37,958 nt of DNA from Lysobacterales bacterium (GCA_020442635.1 JAGRJR010000030.1:1-37958); one strand, 5' to 3'; numbered from the stretch's first letter, positions 16,399 to 24,492 are shown. Notes: generated by a model not told the origin, from the letters alone. Numbers and translations: made by a program.

Positions 16399-17325
16399 TT
16401 ATCTTTTTCTTGCCAACATGCTATCAACCCTATCTTTCTCAATATCACTCAGAGATTTATACAATTCCTCTGGGCTTCTACAAAAGTCAGTGTTTGCATT
16501 ACAAGCATCCCACGGATAGTCCAGGAAACCACTGTGTTGCTCTTCATAGAGAGTGAGATAGAAAGTAGCCAATACTTTGTCTTTTGAAAAAAACAAACCG
16601 TTACTCAAATATTCTTTGCTTAACTTAAGACTGGCTAAGCTCACACCTTGAGATGAAAGACTTTTCAAGTAGCTAATTACTTCTTTTCTTAGGTCATCAT
16701 AAAAAATCGGGTCTGTTCTTGGATTGACGCTCCCACGCTCAATTGCTCCAAATAATTCCGGCATTAATAAGAGCTGAGCTTCTTTATTTCCTTTTCTAGC
16801 TAAATTTAGAAAATCAAAAAAAGGATCCGACTCTGTTCCCAAACGTGAACAATAGCCAGAATCCCATAAAGCCTTTTCAAAAGGTCTATTTAATAAGATG
16901 GTGTCTATCTGTAGTTCAACTTGTTTCAGACCACTACATTGATAATTTAAATCCGCTAGAGCTAACAGGTTTTTATCAGGCATTGCAACCATCTCCATAA
17001 TCATTTCAATTGCCTTTTGTTGATCAACTTTTGCAATTTGTTTTAACTGATTAAAATCATATGGTTTCCTTGTGCCGTTGGGTCTGAACTTTTCAGATAA
17101 AACTTCATTAAAATCAATGATTTTCTCAGTATCTACAACTACTGGTTGCTCTGATTTTTGTTGAACCTTTCCTTCCTTACTTAAAAGAGTAGCTTTATCA
17201 TCCAAATCAATTTTTTCGGAATTTTGGGGAGGGTGGGCATATTTGTCATCATTAAATAAAAGGGTTATGGCATATAAGCCAATAACCCCAATAATTAAGA
17301 ATACAAATGTCGTTTTTTTATTCAT
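16399..17325 (-). CDS. Unrecognised membrane-anchored periplasmic protein
   Basis: This 308-residue protein begins MNKKTTFVFLIIGVIGLYAI, an uncleaved signal anchor or signal peptide (about 5-23). A charged linker follows (24-75), then an all-helical-looking region with blocks such as FNQLKQIAKVDQQKAIEMIM, FLNLARKGNKEAQLLLMPEL and GVSLASLKLSKEYLSNG. The short A-x-x-L-x-x-x-Y/L helix pairs recall Sel1-like repeats, but no canonical repeat is clear. Four cysteines lie in the periplasmic part (QCSGL, GYCSRL, DACNANTDFC). It lies 16 nt after the lipoprotein-like gene upstream, so the two are probably one operon. Codon and base use look AT-rich. I cannot assign a function. Confidence 0.6.
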   Translation of the reverse strand: MNKKTTFVFLIIGVIGLYAITLLFNDDKYAHPPQNSEKIDLDDKATLLSKEGKVQQKSEQPVVVDTEKIIDFNEVLSEKFRPNGTRKPYDFNQLKQIAKVDQQKAIEMIMEMVAMPDKNLLALADLNYQCSGLKQVELQIDTILLNRPFEKALWDSGYCSRLGTESDPFFDFLNLARKGNKEAQLLLMPELFGAIERGSVNPRTDPIFYDDLRKEVISYLKSLSSQGVSLASLKLSKEYLSNGLFFSKDKVLATFYLTLYEEQHSGFLDYPWDACNANTDFCRSPEELYKSLSDIEKDRVDSMLARKR

Positions 17326-17341
17326 AATCTATCATATATCA

Positions 17342-18046
17342 TTAACAACCAATTGTTGGACTTGGATCATTATTTAAGTCGATCGTTCCATCCCCTAAAC
17401 CCATTTGCTTTAAGAACTCTGCAAAATAAGGTATAGCATCACTATCAGTCATGGCTCCTACACCATCCCAACCTCCAGTAGAAGGGGCATAATTTAACCA
17501 GTTAATATTCAAATCATACCAATTGATGGTGTTCTCTGAGGTAGCTTGAGGTGGTGCGTGTGACTCTCCTCCGCTTGCTACATATGCTTTTATATCAGAT
17601 ATTGCACCTGCGAAAATTAGTCGTTGAATTCCCGTTGCTGTTTGTGCATATGATTGCATTGCAGAAACCGTACCTAAAATTGGCCAGTTATCGTAAATTG
17701 CCTGAAGCGTTCCTTCAACTAAACAAAAGTCTAATTTATCATCAGTTATTTGTGATGAAGGTGTTCCACCTCCACCTCCTCCAGCATACGTGAAATAAAG
17801 CCATGAGCCACCACCCATCCAATAATACACAGGCCCAGGATTATAGTACCCAGTCACTGTAATTGGTGGCAATTCAACACACTCTATTTCAGCATCACTC
17901 GAGAATGAAGCTGTTAACTCAGAATTGGCCTGTTCATTTTTTTTACCATCCGTTGTAGAGCCCCCTACGTTTTCGATTTCATTTTCACCACATGCAACAG
18001 CCATAAAAGAACTGAATGTAAGCATTAAAAATATGAGTTTTTTCAT
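17342..18046 (-). CDS. Unrecognised exported, probably lipoprotein, with PPITVTGYY motif and Gly-rich tract
   Basis: This 234-residue protein begins MKKLIFLMLTFSSFMAVACG, with a plausible lipobox (AVAC, Cys19) and Gly after the Cys. A low-complexity Asn/Gly/Ser stretch is followed by CVELPPITVTGYYNPGPVYY, a tract of six glycines (GGGGGG) and a helical C-terminal half. It ends DPSPTIGC, so two or more Cys could pair. The E-L-P-P-I-T-V-T-G motif resembles short L-P-x-V-x-V-T-G segments I recall from secreted or toxin-linked proteins, but this is weak. The ribosome site AGAAGGAGAT is unusually strong. Likely operon with the 16399-17325 gene. No family recognised. Confidence 0.6.
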   Translation of the reverse strand: MKKLIFLMLTFSSFMAVACGENEIENVGGSTTDGKKNEQANSELTASFSSDAEIECVELPPITVTGYYNPGPVYYWMGGGSWLYFTYAGGGGGGTPSSQITDDKLDFCLVEGTLQAIYDNWPILGTVSAMQSYAQTATGIQRLIFAGAISDIKAYVASGGESHAPPQATSENTINWYDLNINWLNYAPSTGGWDGVGAMTDSDAIPYFAEFLKQMGLGDGTIDLNNDPSPTIGC

Positions 18047-18050
18047 AAAT

Positions 18051-18110
18051 ATCTCCTTCTAAAGTTGAATAAATGCACACTCTCTTAATCACGCGATGCG
18101 GATAATAGCA
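18051..18110 (-). promoter_or_regulatory. Candidate extended -10 promoter and strong RBS of the 17342-18046 gene
   Basis: On the minus strand TGCTATTAT (18102-18110) is an extended -10 (TGn plus TATTAT). The strong Shine-Dalgarno AGAAGGAGAT (18051-18060) sits 4 nt before the ATG at 18046. No convincing -35 is seen, consistent with an extended -10 type. The RBS is secure; the promoter is tentative. Confidence 0.4.
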
Positions 18111-18147
18111 CATATTTATTGTATTTATTTATATTTGTTATGTTTTA

Positions 18148-18384
18148 TTATAAATGTTTGAAATAATAACTAATAGCCCTCCTATTTCTTTTGGCCTTAT
18201 ATTTAACAACATAGTTGACTTCTGAGTTTAGTAAGGTTGACTCCGCCCAGCAAGCATATGAACTAAAAGTAGAACCCATCCCTCCATAGACATAAAGGTA
18301 TTGATGAAAATATATACACTCTGCATTTTGTTTTTTTATTTTAAAACATTCATCTGTAGATTCGTAGAAAAACCAAGTGTTCTT
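18148..18384 (-). pseudogene. Decayed or truncated ORF fragment without a start codon
   Basis: The minus strand is open for 78 codons from just after a TAA at 18385-18387 to the TAA at 18148-18150. The translation looks protein-like: KNTWFFYESTDECFKIKKQN, then AECIYFHQYLYVYGGMGSTF, then SSYACWAESTLLNSEVNYVV, ending SYYFKHL. There is no ATG/GTG/TTG near its beginning; the first ATG (YGG-M-GST) would give only about 43 residues. It is abutted upstream by the tetR promoter. I read it as the C-terminal remnant of a gene truncated at this boundary. A genuine small gene starting at the internal ATG cannot be excluded. Confidence 0.45.
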
Positions 18385-18408
18385 TTAAGGATAAAAATTA
18401 CGATTCAA

Positions 18409-18437
18409 TTGACAAAATAATCACTCAATGTTTAAAT
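18409..18437 (+). promoter_or_regulatory. Promoter of the tetR efflux operon
   Basis: A consensus -35 TTGACA (18409-18414), a 17-bp spacer and a -10-like TTAAAT (18432-18437) lie 28 nt before the tetR ATG. The downstream operator palindrome overlaps the -10, which fits repression by the adjacent TetR protein. Confidence 0.7.
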
Positions 18438-18457
18438 AACTGACCAGTCAGTTATTT
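18434..18457. promoter_or_regulatory. TetR-family operator palindrome
   Basis: Perfect 11-bp inverted arms AAATAACTGAC and GTCAGTTATTT are separated by a 2-bp centre (CA). The core TGACCAGTCA resembles operators of AcrR/CecR-type regulators. It overlaps the -10 and ends 7 nt before the tetR ATG at 18465, a classic autorepression position. Confidence 0.85.
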
Positions 18458-18464
18458 ATTTGTT

Positions 18465-19109
18465 ATGAAATCCAAAGTCAACAATACCAGAGCCATCAGC
18501 AAATCAGCCAAAGCCGAAAAAAAGCAGACTATTTTGTTGGCAGCTTTGGATGAGTTTTATGAGCGCGGCTTTGCGGCGGCGCGTATGGATGACATTGCCA
18601 AGCGCTGTCATATATCCAAAGGGACTTTGTACCTGTATTTCAATTCCAAGGATGCGCTTTTTAATGGCTTGATTGAACTGATTGCCAAGCCTAAGCAGCA
18701 ACAATTGATTGGTATGATGAATCAGGCCACCTCGGCACAATCGGCTTTGGTGGCGATGACGGACTTCATGCCCATGATTATTGAACAAGGTCAATTGCCT
18801 AAGCTGATGAAAATCCTGATTGGCGATTCGGGTGTTTTTCCTGAAGTGGTGCAAAACTACAAAACCTCGGTCATCGAACCAGCCTTGGCAGCGCTGAGTC
18901 AATTGTTTCATCGCAGCAATCAATCGGGTGAAACCCAAGTCGATGAACCAGAATTGTTTGCGCGGCTGGTGGTTTCACCGGTGATATTCTCAGCGATTTG
19001 GAAAGCGGTTTTTGCTTCAGGTGATGCGCTGGGCTTTGACCTCAAGAAATTGTTTTCATTACATCAAAAAGTGCTGATCAACAGCCTGCACATTGATCAG
19101 GAGAAATGA
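18465..19109 (+). CDS. TetR/AcrR-family transcriptional repressor (CecR-like position)
   Basis: This 214-residue regulator has the TetR N-terminal helix-turn-helix (about 19-65). Blocks are [39 protein letters not shown] and [11 protein letters not shown]. The C-terminal ligand-binding half is divergent, as usual, and resembles the TetR_C domain of efflux regulators. It is the first gene of a four-gene unit with the MFP, ATPase and permease genes, with only 1 nt before the next start. The 24-bp palindrome on its own promoter is the presumed operator. Layout matches E. coli cecR (ybiH) followed by ybhGFSR, so release by a toxic compound is inferred. Confidence 0.92.
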   Translation: MKSKVNNTRAISKSAKAEKKQTILLAALDEFYERGFAAARMDDIAKRCHISKGTLYLYFNSKDALFNGLIELIAKPKQQQLIGMMNQATSAQSALVAMTDFMPMIIEQGQLPKLMKILIGDSGVFPEVVQNYKTSVIEPALAALSQLFHRSNQSGETQVDEPELFARLVVSPVIFSAIWKAVFASGDALGFDLKKLFSLHQKVLINSLHIDQEK

Positions 19110-19110
19110 C

Positions 19111-20076
19111 ATGCCATGCAAACCACAATACAAGCCACACCTCCCTATACTGCTCGCCTTAAGCTTTCTGGGATTAGTCGCTTGTCAATCGCAGCAACCA
19201 AGTACAGAACTGACTGGCTATATCGAAGCCGAATTACGCATGGTGGCAGCACCACAAGCCGGATGGATTACAGAACAAAACATCAAGGAAGGCGATGTCG
19301 TCACTGAACAACAATTGCTGTTTAAGCTGGATCAGGTGTCGCAATTGGCGCAAGCTGAACAGGCAGAACAAAACCTCAGAGCCGCTGAAGCCAGACTACA
19401 GGATTTACAAAAAGGCGCCCGTCCCGAAGAAGTCAAAGCCTTGTCTTCACAGTTACAGGAAGCCCAAGCCAAACTGGCTCTGGCTGAAAAAGAAGCGGTG
19501 CGCATCCAATCCTTGGTAAGCAAAGGCCTGACCACCAAGGAACAACTCGATCGTGCGCAAACCGATGTGGCGGTCAGTCAGGCACAAGTGAAAACCATTG
19601 AACAAAACATCCAAGTGGCTGGTTTGGGCGGCAGGATTGATGCCTTAATGGGTGCTGAGGCCAGTATTCGCGCCGCATCTGCCAGCTTCGATGAGAAACA
19701 ATACCAACTGTCACAACGCACACTACTCAGTCAGCTCAATGGACTGGTCTATGAAGTTTATTACCACCAGGGCGAATACGTACCCACAGCAGCACCGGTA
19801 TTGGCCATTCGTTTGACCGATCAGGACAAAGTGCGGTTTCATGTACCTCAGGACCAACTGACTGAAGTTCAATTGGGACAAACGATTCAAGTCAACGCCG
19901 ATGGCCTGGCCACTCCAGTCAGCGCCAAAGTCACATACATCGCTTCCACTGCTGAATTCACCCCGCCGGTGATTTACAGCAAGGACTCACGCGCCAAACT
20001 GGTGTTTTTGGTGGAAGCCACGCTGCCAGCCAATCATGACCTCAAACCTGGCTTACCCGTGGACATCACCTTATGA
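19111..20076 (+). CDS. HlyD-family membrane fusion lipoprotein, YbhG-like
   Basis: This 321-residue periplasmic adaptor starts at ATG 19111 (AGGAG 7 nt upstream; an in-frame TTG at 19093 lies inside tetR). The lipobox GLVAC gives Cys25. A biotinyl-lipoyl half follows (GYIEAELRMVAAPQAGWITE, then EGDVVTEQQLLFKLD). A long alpha-helical hairpin comes next (about 80-190: AEQAEQNLRAAEARLQDLQK... SLVSKGLTTKEQLDRAQTDV), then the returning lipoyl strand LLSQLNGLVYEVYYHQGEYV and a beta-barrel. The LQKGARPEEV segment is typical of YbhG. It should link the inner-membrane transporter to an outer-membrane channel. The stop overlaps the ATPase start (ATGA). Confidence 0.9.
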   Translation: MPCKPQYKPHLPILLALSFLGLVACQSQQPSTELTGYIEAELRMVAAPQAGWITEQNIKEGDVVTEQQLLFKLDQVSQLAQAEQAEQNLRAAEARLQDLQKGARPEEVKALSSQLQEAQAKLALAEKEAVRIQSLVSKGLTTKEQLDRAQTDVAVSQAQVKTIEQNIQVAGLGGRIDALMGAEASIRAASASFDEKQYQLSQRTLLSQLNGLVYEVYYHQGEYVPTAAPVLAIRLTDQDKVRFHVPQDQLTEVQLGQTIQVNADGLATPVSAKVTYIASTAEFTPPVIYSKDSRAKLVFLVEATLPANHDLKPGLPVDITL

Positions 20077-21047
20077 GTTTCCCCTCAACCAGCCCTTCAA
20101 ACAACCACGACGAATTGGCCATTGATGTAAAGGGATTGGTCAAAGCCTTTGATGGTAAAGCAGTGGTCAATGGCATCGACATCCAAATGCCCAAGGGACA
20201 GGTGTGGGGCTTTTTGGGCCCCAATGGTTCGGGTAAAACCACCACCATCCGCATGATTTGTGGTCTGTTGAAACCCACTGCCGGACAAGGCACTTGCTTG
20301 GGTTATGATATCATCACCGAATCCAGCCAAATCAAATTGGCCACCGGTTATATGACCCAAAAGTTTTCTTTTTGGGGTGACTTGTCCATCCGTGAGAATC
20401 TGGAGTTCGTAGGTCGGCTATATAACCAGCCTCAATTGAAAAAATTGGTGGATGAGACCTTGGAATCGTTGGGTTTGGAACACCGCCAAAAGCAATTGGC
20501 CGGTGCACTTTCTGGTGGTTGGAAACAGCGCTTGGCTTTGGCTGCAGTCACCATGCATCAGCCGCAGCTGTTGCTGTTGGACGAACCCACTGCTGGCGTC
20601 GATCCACAAGCACGCAGGGACTTTTGGGATCAAATACATCGCTTTTCCGAACAGGGCATGACCGTATTGGTGTCCACCCATTACATGGACGAAGCCGAAC
20701 GCTGTGATCAAATTGTGTATTTGGCTCACGGTAATTTAATCACCCAGGGACACGTACAGGATGTGATTCAGGAATCAGGCTTACAAACCTTCAAAGGCAC
20801 AGGCAAAGGCGTGCGACATTTATCGAACTGGCTAAAACAACAGCCCGGCGTTGAGCACGTGGCCTATTTTGGCAATGCCCTACACGTCAGTGGCACAGAT
20901 ATCCAAGCCTTGCACCACACCATCAAAAACTGTCAGCAACGCCCTGAAAATCAGGACATACAATGGCAACAGGTTGAACCCAGTCTGGAAGATACTTTTA
21001 TTGCACTGATGGCACAGTCAGGTGAAGACCAACGGAAACATGCATGA
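20073..21047 (+). CDS. ABC transporter ATPase, single-domain YbhF-like
   Basis: This 324-residue nucleotide-binding subunit has Walker A GPNGSGKT (49-56), Q-loop Gln96, signature LSGGW (146-150), Walker B LLLLDE (166-171) followed by PTAGVDPQARRDFW, and the switch His203 (STHYMDEAER). About 90 residues of C-terminal extension follow, ending LEDTFIALM, a hallmark of drug and polysaccharide exporter ATPases (DrrA/YbhF group). E. coli YbhF carries two such domains in one chain; this one has a single domain and should work as a homodimer. Overlaps both neighbours by 4 nt, so the operon is tightly translationally coupled. Confidence 0.94.
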   Translation: MSFPSTSPSNNHDELAIDVKGLVKAFDGKAVVNGIDIQMPKGQVWGFLGPNGSGKTTTIRMICGLLKPTAGQGTCLGYDIITESSQIKLATGYMTQKFSFWGDLSIRENLEFVGRLYNQPQLKKLVDETLESLGLEHRQKQLAGALSGGWKQRLALAAVTMHQPQLLLLDEPTAGVDPQARRDFWDQIHRFSEQGMTVLVSTHYMDEAERCDQIVYLAHGNLITQGHVQDVIQESGLQTFKGTGKGVRHLSNWLKQQPGVEHVAYFGNALHVSGTDIQALHHTIKNCQQRPENQDIQWQQVEPSLEDTFIALMAQSGEDQRKHA

Positions 21048-22195
21048 ACCAGCACCGGTCAAAACTCAGTCATAAAATCAGTCGCATCAACGCCATCCTG
21101 CGCAAAGAATTTATCCAGATGTTCCGCGATAAGATGACCTTTGCCATGATGCTGGCCATTCCGCTGATGCAATTGATGTTGTTTGGCTTTGCCATCAACA
21201 CCGATCCCAAGCATTTACCCACCGCAATATACAGCGAAGATAACTCGCCGCTGGTACGCAGCATCATCCGTGGTTTTAAGGTATCAGACTACTACGATGT
21301 CAAGCTACAAGCCAACAACCCTGAGGAAAACACAGAATTATTGGCGACCGGGCAAGTGGCTTTCAGTGTACATTTCCCGGCGGGTTTCAGTGAGCAGTTG
21401 ATCAAAGGTTTCCGACCACAATTGTTGATAGAAGCCGATGCTTCCGATCCTTCGGCCTCATCCAATGCCATTGGACGGGTTCATGACATCATCAATCAGG
21501 CACTGCGTCACGACCTCAAAGGTCCGCTGGCCAACTTAAAGGCCAAGCCAGGTCCTGTGGACGTCATCATCCATCCCAAATACAACCCTGAAGGCAAAGC
21601 CCAGTACAACATTGTGCCCGGCTTATTGGGCGTGATTCTGACCATGACGCTGGTGATGATTACCTCGATGGCGATGACCCGTGAATCTGAAACTGGCACA
21701 CTGGAAAACCTGTTGGCCATGCCAGCCAAACCGTTTGAAGTGATGCTGGGTAAAATCCTGCCCTATGTGGTGATTGGTGGGGTGCAAACCTGTGTGGTGT
21801 TATTAGCGGCGCATTATATTTTTGCGGTGCCTTTTGCCGGGGATTTGACTGATTTGATGGCTGGCGTGATGTTATTCATCATCACCAACCTGGCCTTGGG
21901 TTTCACTTTCTCAACACTGGCCCGAACGCAAATGCAGGCCATGCAACTGACCTTCTTTTTCTTTCTGCCATCCATGTTATTATCAGGCTTTATGTTCCCA
22001 TTCCGCGGCATGCCTAACTGGGCGCAAGCCATCGGCGAAGTGCTGCCATTGACCCATTTCCTGCGGATTATTCGTGGCATCATGCTCAAAGGCACCCAAT
22101 TACTGGATCACCAACAAGACCTACTCGCCCTGCTGGCCTTTACCTTGATTATTGGGCTGATTGCAATTAAACGCTATAAGCAGACTTTGGATTAA
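21044..22195 (+). CDS. ABC-2 type permease, YbhS/YbhR-like
   Basis: This 383-residue ABC-2 permease starts INAILRKEFIQMFRDKMTFA, with the first transmembrane segment at about 30-50 (FAMMLAIPLMQLMLFGFAI). A large extracytoplasmic domain (about 55-185) carries a conserved YNPEGKAQYNIVPGLLGVIL junction. The remaining five helices and ETGTLENLLAMPAKPFEVML, FLPSMLLSGFMFPFRGMP and LPLTHFLRIIRGIMLKG follow. E. coli has two such permeases (YbhS, YbhR); here only one follows, so it probably forms a homodimer. Last gene of the tetR operon. Substrate unknown; cationic drugs or antibiotics are inferred from ybhGFSR. Confidence 0.93.
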   Translation: MNQHRSKLSHKISRINAILRKEFIQMFRDKMTFAMMLAIPLMQLMLFGFAINTDPKHLPTAIYSEDNSPLVRSIIRGFKVSDYYDVKLQANNPEENTELLATGQVAFSVHFPAGFSEQLIKGFRPQLLIEADASDPSASSNAIGRVHDIINQALRHDLKGPLANLKAKPGPVDVIIHPKYNPEGKAQYNIVPGLLGVILTMTLVMITSMAMTRESETGTLENLLAMPAKPFEVMLGKILPYVVIGGVQTCVVLLAAHYIFAVPFAGDLTDLMAGVMLFIITNLALGFTFSTLARTQMQAMQLTFFFFLPSMLLSGFMFPFRGMPNWAQAIGEVLPLTHFLRIIRGIMLKGTQLLDHQQDLLALLAFTLIIGLIAIKRYKQTLD

Positions 22196-22251
22196 TCCAA
22201 CATTTTTAAGGAGGCTCTGACAAATTGAAGAGGACTCTGGTTTAAGAATAA

Positions 22252-22323
22252 CGGGTAGTTGACTTCAGTCAACCTGCCTTCCCTCATCATCATTGCAGTG
22301 GGTCGGCTAAAGCCAACTACCCG
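22252..22323. repeat. Double-hairpin palindromic repeat (CGGGTAGTTG family)
   Basis: The left arm starts CGGGTAGTTGACTTCAGTCA (then ACC). The reverse complement of the right arm starts CGGGTAGTTGGCTTTAGCCG (then ACC). Each arm is also a hairpin (GTTGACT/AGTCAAC and GTCGGCT/AGCCAAC). This 72-bp unit looks like a BIME-type or miniature mobile element. It sits between the convergent permease and DUF819 genes, where it may also serve as a bidirectional transcript end. Confidence 0.7.
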
Positions 22324-22350
22324 AAGAATTCATGATCAACAAAGCCCATC

Positions 22351-23601
22351 TTAACCCGCCAAATACTGCAAAATAATCCCCGTCAACATCGCAGCAGAAG
22401 TTCCTACCACATAACCAAATACCGCCAGTAACACGCCTACAGGAGCCAATGCGGTGTGGAAGGCTGATGCCACTACGGGTGCTGAAGCTGCGCCACCTAT
22501 GTTGGCTTGTGAGCCGACCGCCAGGAAGAAAACTGGAGCTTTGATCAACTTACCGACCACCAACAATAAAATCGCATGGATGGCAATCCAGATACCCCCT
22601 ATCACAAACAGAAAGGGTCTGATTTCAGTCACGTCCATTTTTAATCCAATGGTCGCCACCAACATATAAACAAATAAAGAGCCAATCGATGAAGCGCCTG
22701 AACCTTCAAATTTACGCGCTTTGGTGAATGACATCAACACGCCACCCAAGGTCGCCAATATCACCAACCAGAAAAAGGTGGAATGTAAATTCAGCTCAGC
22801 CAATACCGGCATCGATTCTTTGATGGCTGGGCCCATCCAATTGGCCACCGCATGTGCCAAGCCGGTGATGCCAAAGGCAATCGCCATCATCAACACCAGG
22901 TCTGGCAAGGTCAAAGGTTTGGCGTTTTCATCATGGAAGGTTTCCATCTTTAACTTAATGCGCTCAATGGCTGAAACATCGGCCCCGGTTTTGGCGTCAA
23001 TGCTGGCTGAACGTTGTGCCATCAATAACAGTATCGCCATCCAGATATTGGCCCAAACCACATCAATCGCCACCATTTGAGTAAATGCTGAATCAGAGAC
23101 CTGCCACACTTCTTTCATCGCTGCCTGGTTCGCACCACCACCAATCCAGGAACCGGCTAAGGTCGTCATGCCACGCCAGATGTCCTCTGCACCAGAAGCC
23201 GCGAACGCATCGGGAAACATCGCACGAGTGGCGAGAAAGGCCACTGGTGCACCAATCACCACACCCAAGGTACCGGTCAGAAACATGATACCGGCTTTGG
23301 GTCCCAGACGTATGATGCCTTTTAAATCCACACTGATGGTTAACAACACCAAAGCCGCTGGCAATAAATAACGCGAGGCCATGTAATACAGGTTAGAAGC
23401 ATCGGCATCCACCAACTTGAATGTGGTCAAAAATGACGGCAGTAAATAGCACATCAACAGCGCCGGCACATAGGTATAGAACTTAACAAAGATGGGATGT
23501 TTGCTTTGTTTGGTATAAAACACCAAACCCAGAATCAATGCCAATATACCAAATAAAACGGCATCACTTTGTATCAAATAAGAATGCTTTTCTGGCTCCA
23601 T
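22351..23601 (-). CDS. DUF819 family integral membrane protein (YjcL-like)
   Basis: This 416-residue polytopic membrane protein has about ten hydrophobic segments. DUF819 landmarks are RYLLPAALVLLTISVDLKGI, GTLGVVIGAPVAFL, TTLAGSWIGGGANQAAMKE and the late ANIGGAASAPVVASAFH. The paired GGGAN and GGAASAP re-entrant-like motifs recall secondary carriers of the GltS type, so a transporter is likely, but no substrate is established. Start ATG 23601 has GGAG 5 nt upstream. Stands alone between a repeat and the ECF sigma cluster. Confidence 0.88.
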   Translation of the reverse strand: MEPEKHSYLIQSDAVLFGILALILGLVFYTKQSKHPIFVKFYTYVPALLMCYLLPSFLTTFKLVDADASNLYYMASRYLLPAALVLLTISVDLKGIIRLGPKAGIMFLTGTLGVVIGAPVAFLATRAMFPDAFAASGAEDIWRGMTTLAGSWIGGGANQAAMKEVWQVSDSAFTQMVAIDVVWANIWMAILLLMAQRSASIDAKTGADVSAIERIKLKMETFHDENAKPLTLPDLVLMMAIAFGITGLAHAVANWMGPAIKESMPVLAELNLHSTFFWLVILATLGGVLMSFTKARKFEGSGASSIGSLFVYMLVATIGLKMDVTEIRPFLFVIGGIWIAIHAILLLVVGKLIKAPVFFLAVGSQANIGGAASAPVVASAFHTALAPVGVLLAVFGYVVGTSAAMLTGIILQYLAG

Positions 23602-23663
23602 GGGAACTCCGTTAGCTAAAAGCCAATTAGTTTAGCAAACTTTTATTGATTGAGAACAGCTTG

Positions 23664-23945
23664 TTATTGATTGTTTAGCTCAACCGTCCAAAGCCAGGTC
23701 ATAAACAGAGCCAGGCCGAATAGCATCACCACATTCAATGGTGTCGTTAGATTGTGCCAAACCGATGATGAAACCGACACAAAATAAACCACGGAGCATA
23801 ACAGGCCCAATAAAGCACAACACCACATAATCAGATTACGGCGTTGTTTTCGTTGTTCAATCTGTTGCATCACATTTTCTACAAACTCACGGTCTGCAAC
23901 AGGTTGTCGATAGGCCAATAATTCATTCAATTGTTTGTCATTCAT
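23664..23945 (-). CDS. Small two-helix membrane protein, candidate anti-sigma partner
   Basis: This 93-residue protein has a cytosolic N-terminal section (LNELLAYRQPVADREFVENVMQQIEQRKQRR in pattern) and two transmembrane helices (about 38-57 and 69-88). The L-x-x-Y-R-x-P-x-x-D-x-x-F-x-x-x-V-M pattern is one I recall from small proteins encoded directly after ECF sigma genes in gammaproteobacteria. There is no zinc anti-sigma HxxxCxxC motif. Its start overlaps the sigma stop by 4 nt, which supports a regulatory partnership. An anti-sigma role is inferred only from position and layout. Confidence 0.6.
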   Translation of the reverse strand: MNDKQLNELLAYRQPVADREFVENVMQQIEQRKQRRNLIMWCCALLGLLCSVVYFVSVSSSVWHNLTTPLNVVMLFGLALFMTWLWTVELNNQ

Positions 23946-24487
23946 GACTGCACCTGTTGTTTTATTTGTTCGGACTCAACGGCTTGGATGATTTTACTTT
24001 TACCACGCTGTATCAATGATTTTATGGTACCCAGCGGTAATTTGGTGATTTGTTGTATTTCAGCATGGCTCATACCCGCAGCACAAGACAAGGTCATCAC
24101 TGCCCGTTCCTTATGATTCAACAAAGCCATCAACTGTTCGGCATAAATATCAGCATCCATACTGTCTTGAGCCGTTTTTTCCGCATGAAAATCAGCATCA
24201 AAACAAATGCTTTCCACCTTATCGATTGATTTCAGAAACAAACGATAAGCAATGGTATGTAACCAGCCACTGAAACTCCCGGAAGAATTGTACTGGTGAA
24301 TTTTTTGATAAGCCAACAAGAAACATTCCTGTGACAAGTCGTCAGCCTTGGCTCGATCACCGGCTGTTAAACGGCGCAGGAAATGGCGAATCAAAGACTG
24401 ATGAGACTGAACCAAGCGTGCAAAAGCCGTGTGGTCATCAGCACTGACCACACGGTTTACCAATGATAAAACCCTTTCCTGGTTCAC
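23942..24487 (-). CDS. ECF-type RNA polymerase sigma factor
   Basis: This roughly 181-residue ECF sigma factor has region 2 (AFARLVQSHQSLIRHFLRRL, DDLSQECFLLAYQKI, GSFSGWLHTIAYRLFL) and region 4 (HKERAVMTLSCAAGMSHAEI, KLPLGTIKSLIQRGKSKI). The core-binding and -10-recognition helices are intact. The start is uncertain. The GTG at 24487 is 5 nt after the DUF6249 stop but has a weak SD. The TTG at 24463 has AGGAAAGG 9 nt upstream and may be the true start. The long upstream-open frame would overlap DUF6249 and is not used. Gene order DUF6249-sigma-small membrane protein suggests one signalling unit. Confidence 0.88.
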   Translation of the reverse strand: MNQERVLSLVNRVVSADDHTAFARLVQSHQSLIRHFLRRLTAGDRAKADDLSQECFLLAYQKIHQYNSSGSFSGWLHTIAYRLFLKSIDKVESICFDADFHAEKTAQDSMDADIYAEQLMALLNHKERAVMTLSCAAGMSHAEIQQITKLPLGTIKSLIQRGKSKIIQAVESEQIKQQVQS

Positions 24488-24492
24488 CAGTT

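Noticed and set aside
15550..16400. CRISPR array
   Set aside because: The repeats are few, of different families, palindromic and irregularly spaced; no regular repeat-spacer pattern or cas gene is present.
18051..18060. AGAAGGAGAT ribosome site resembling the phage T7 gene 10 leader
   Set aside because: Only the Shine-Dalgarno core is shared; the surrounding sequence is natural and AT-rich, so no vector or phage origin is implied.
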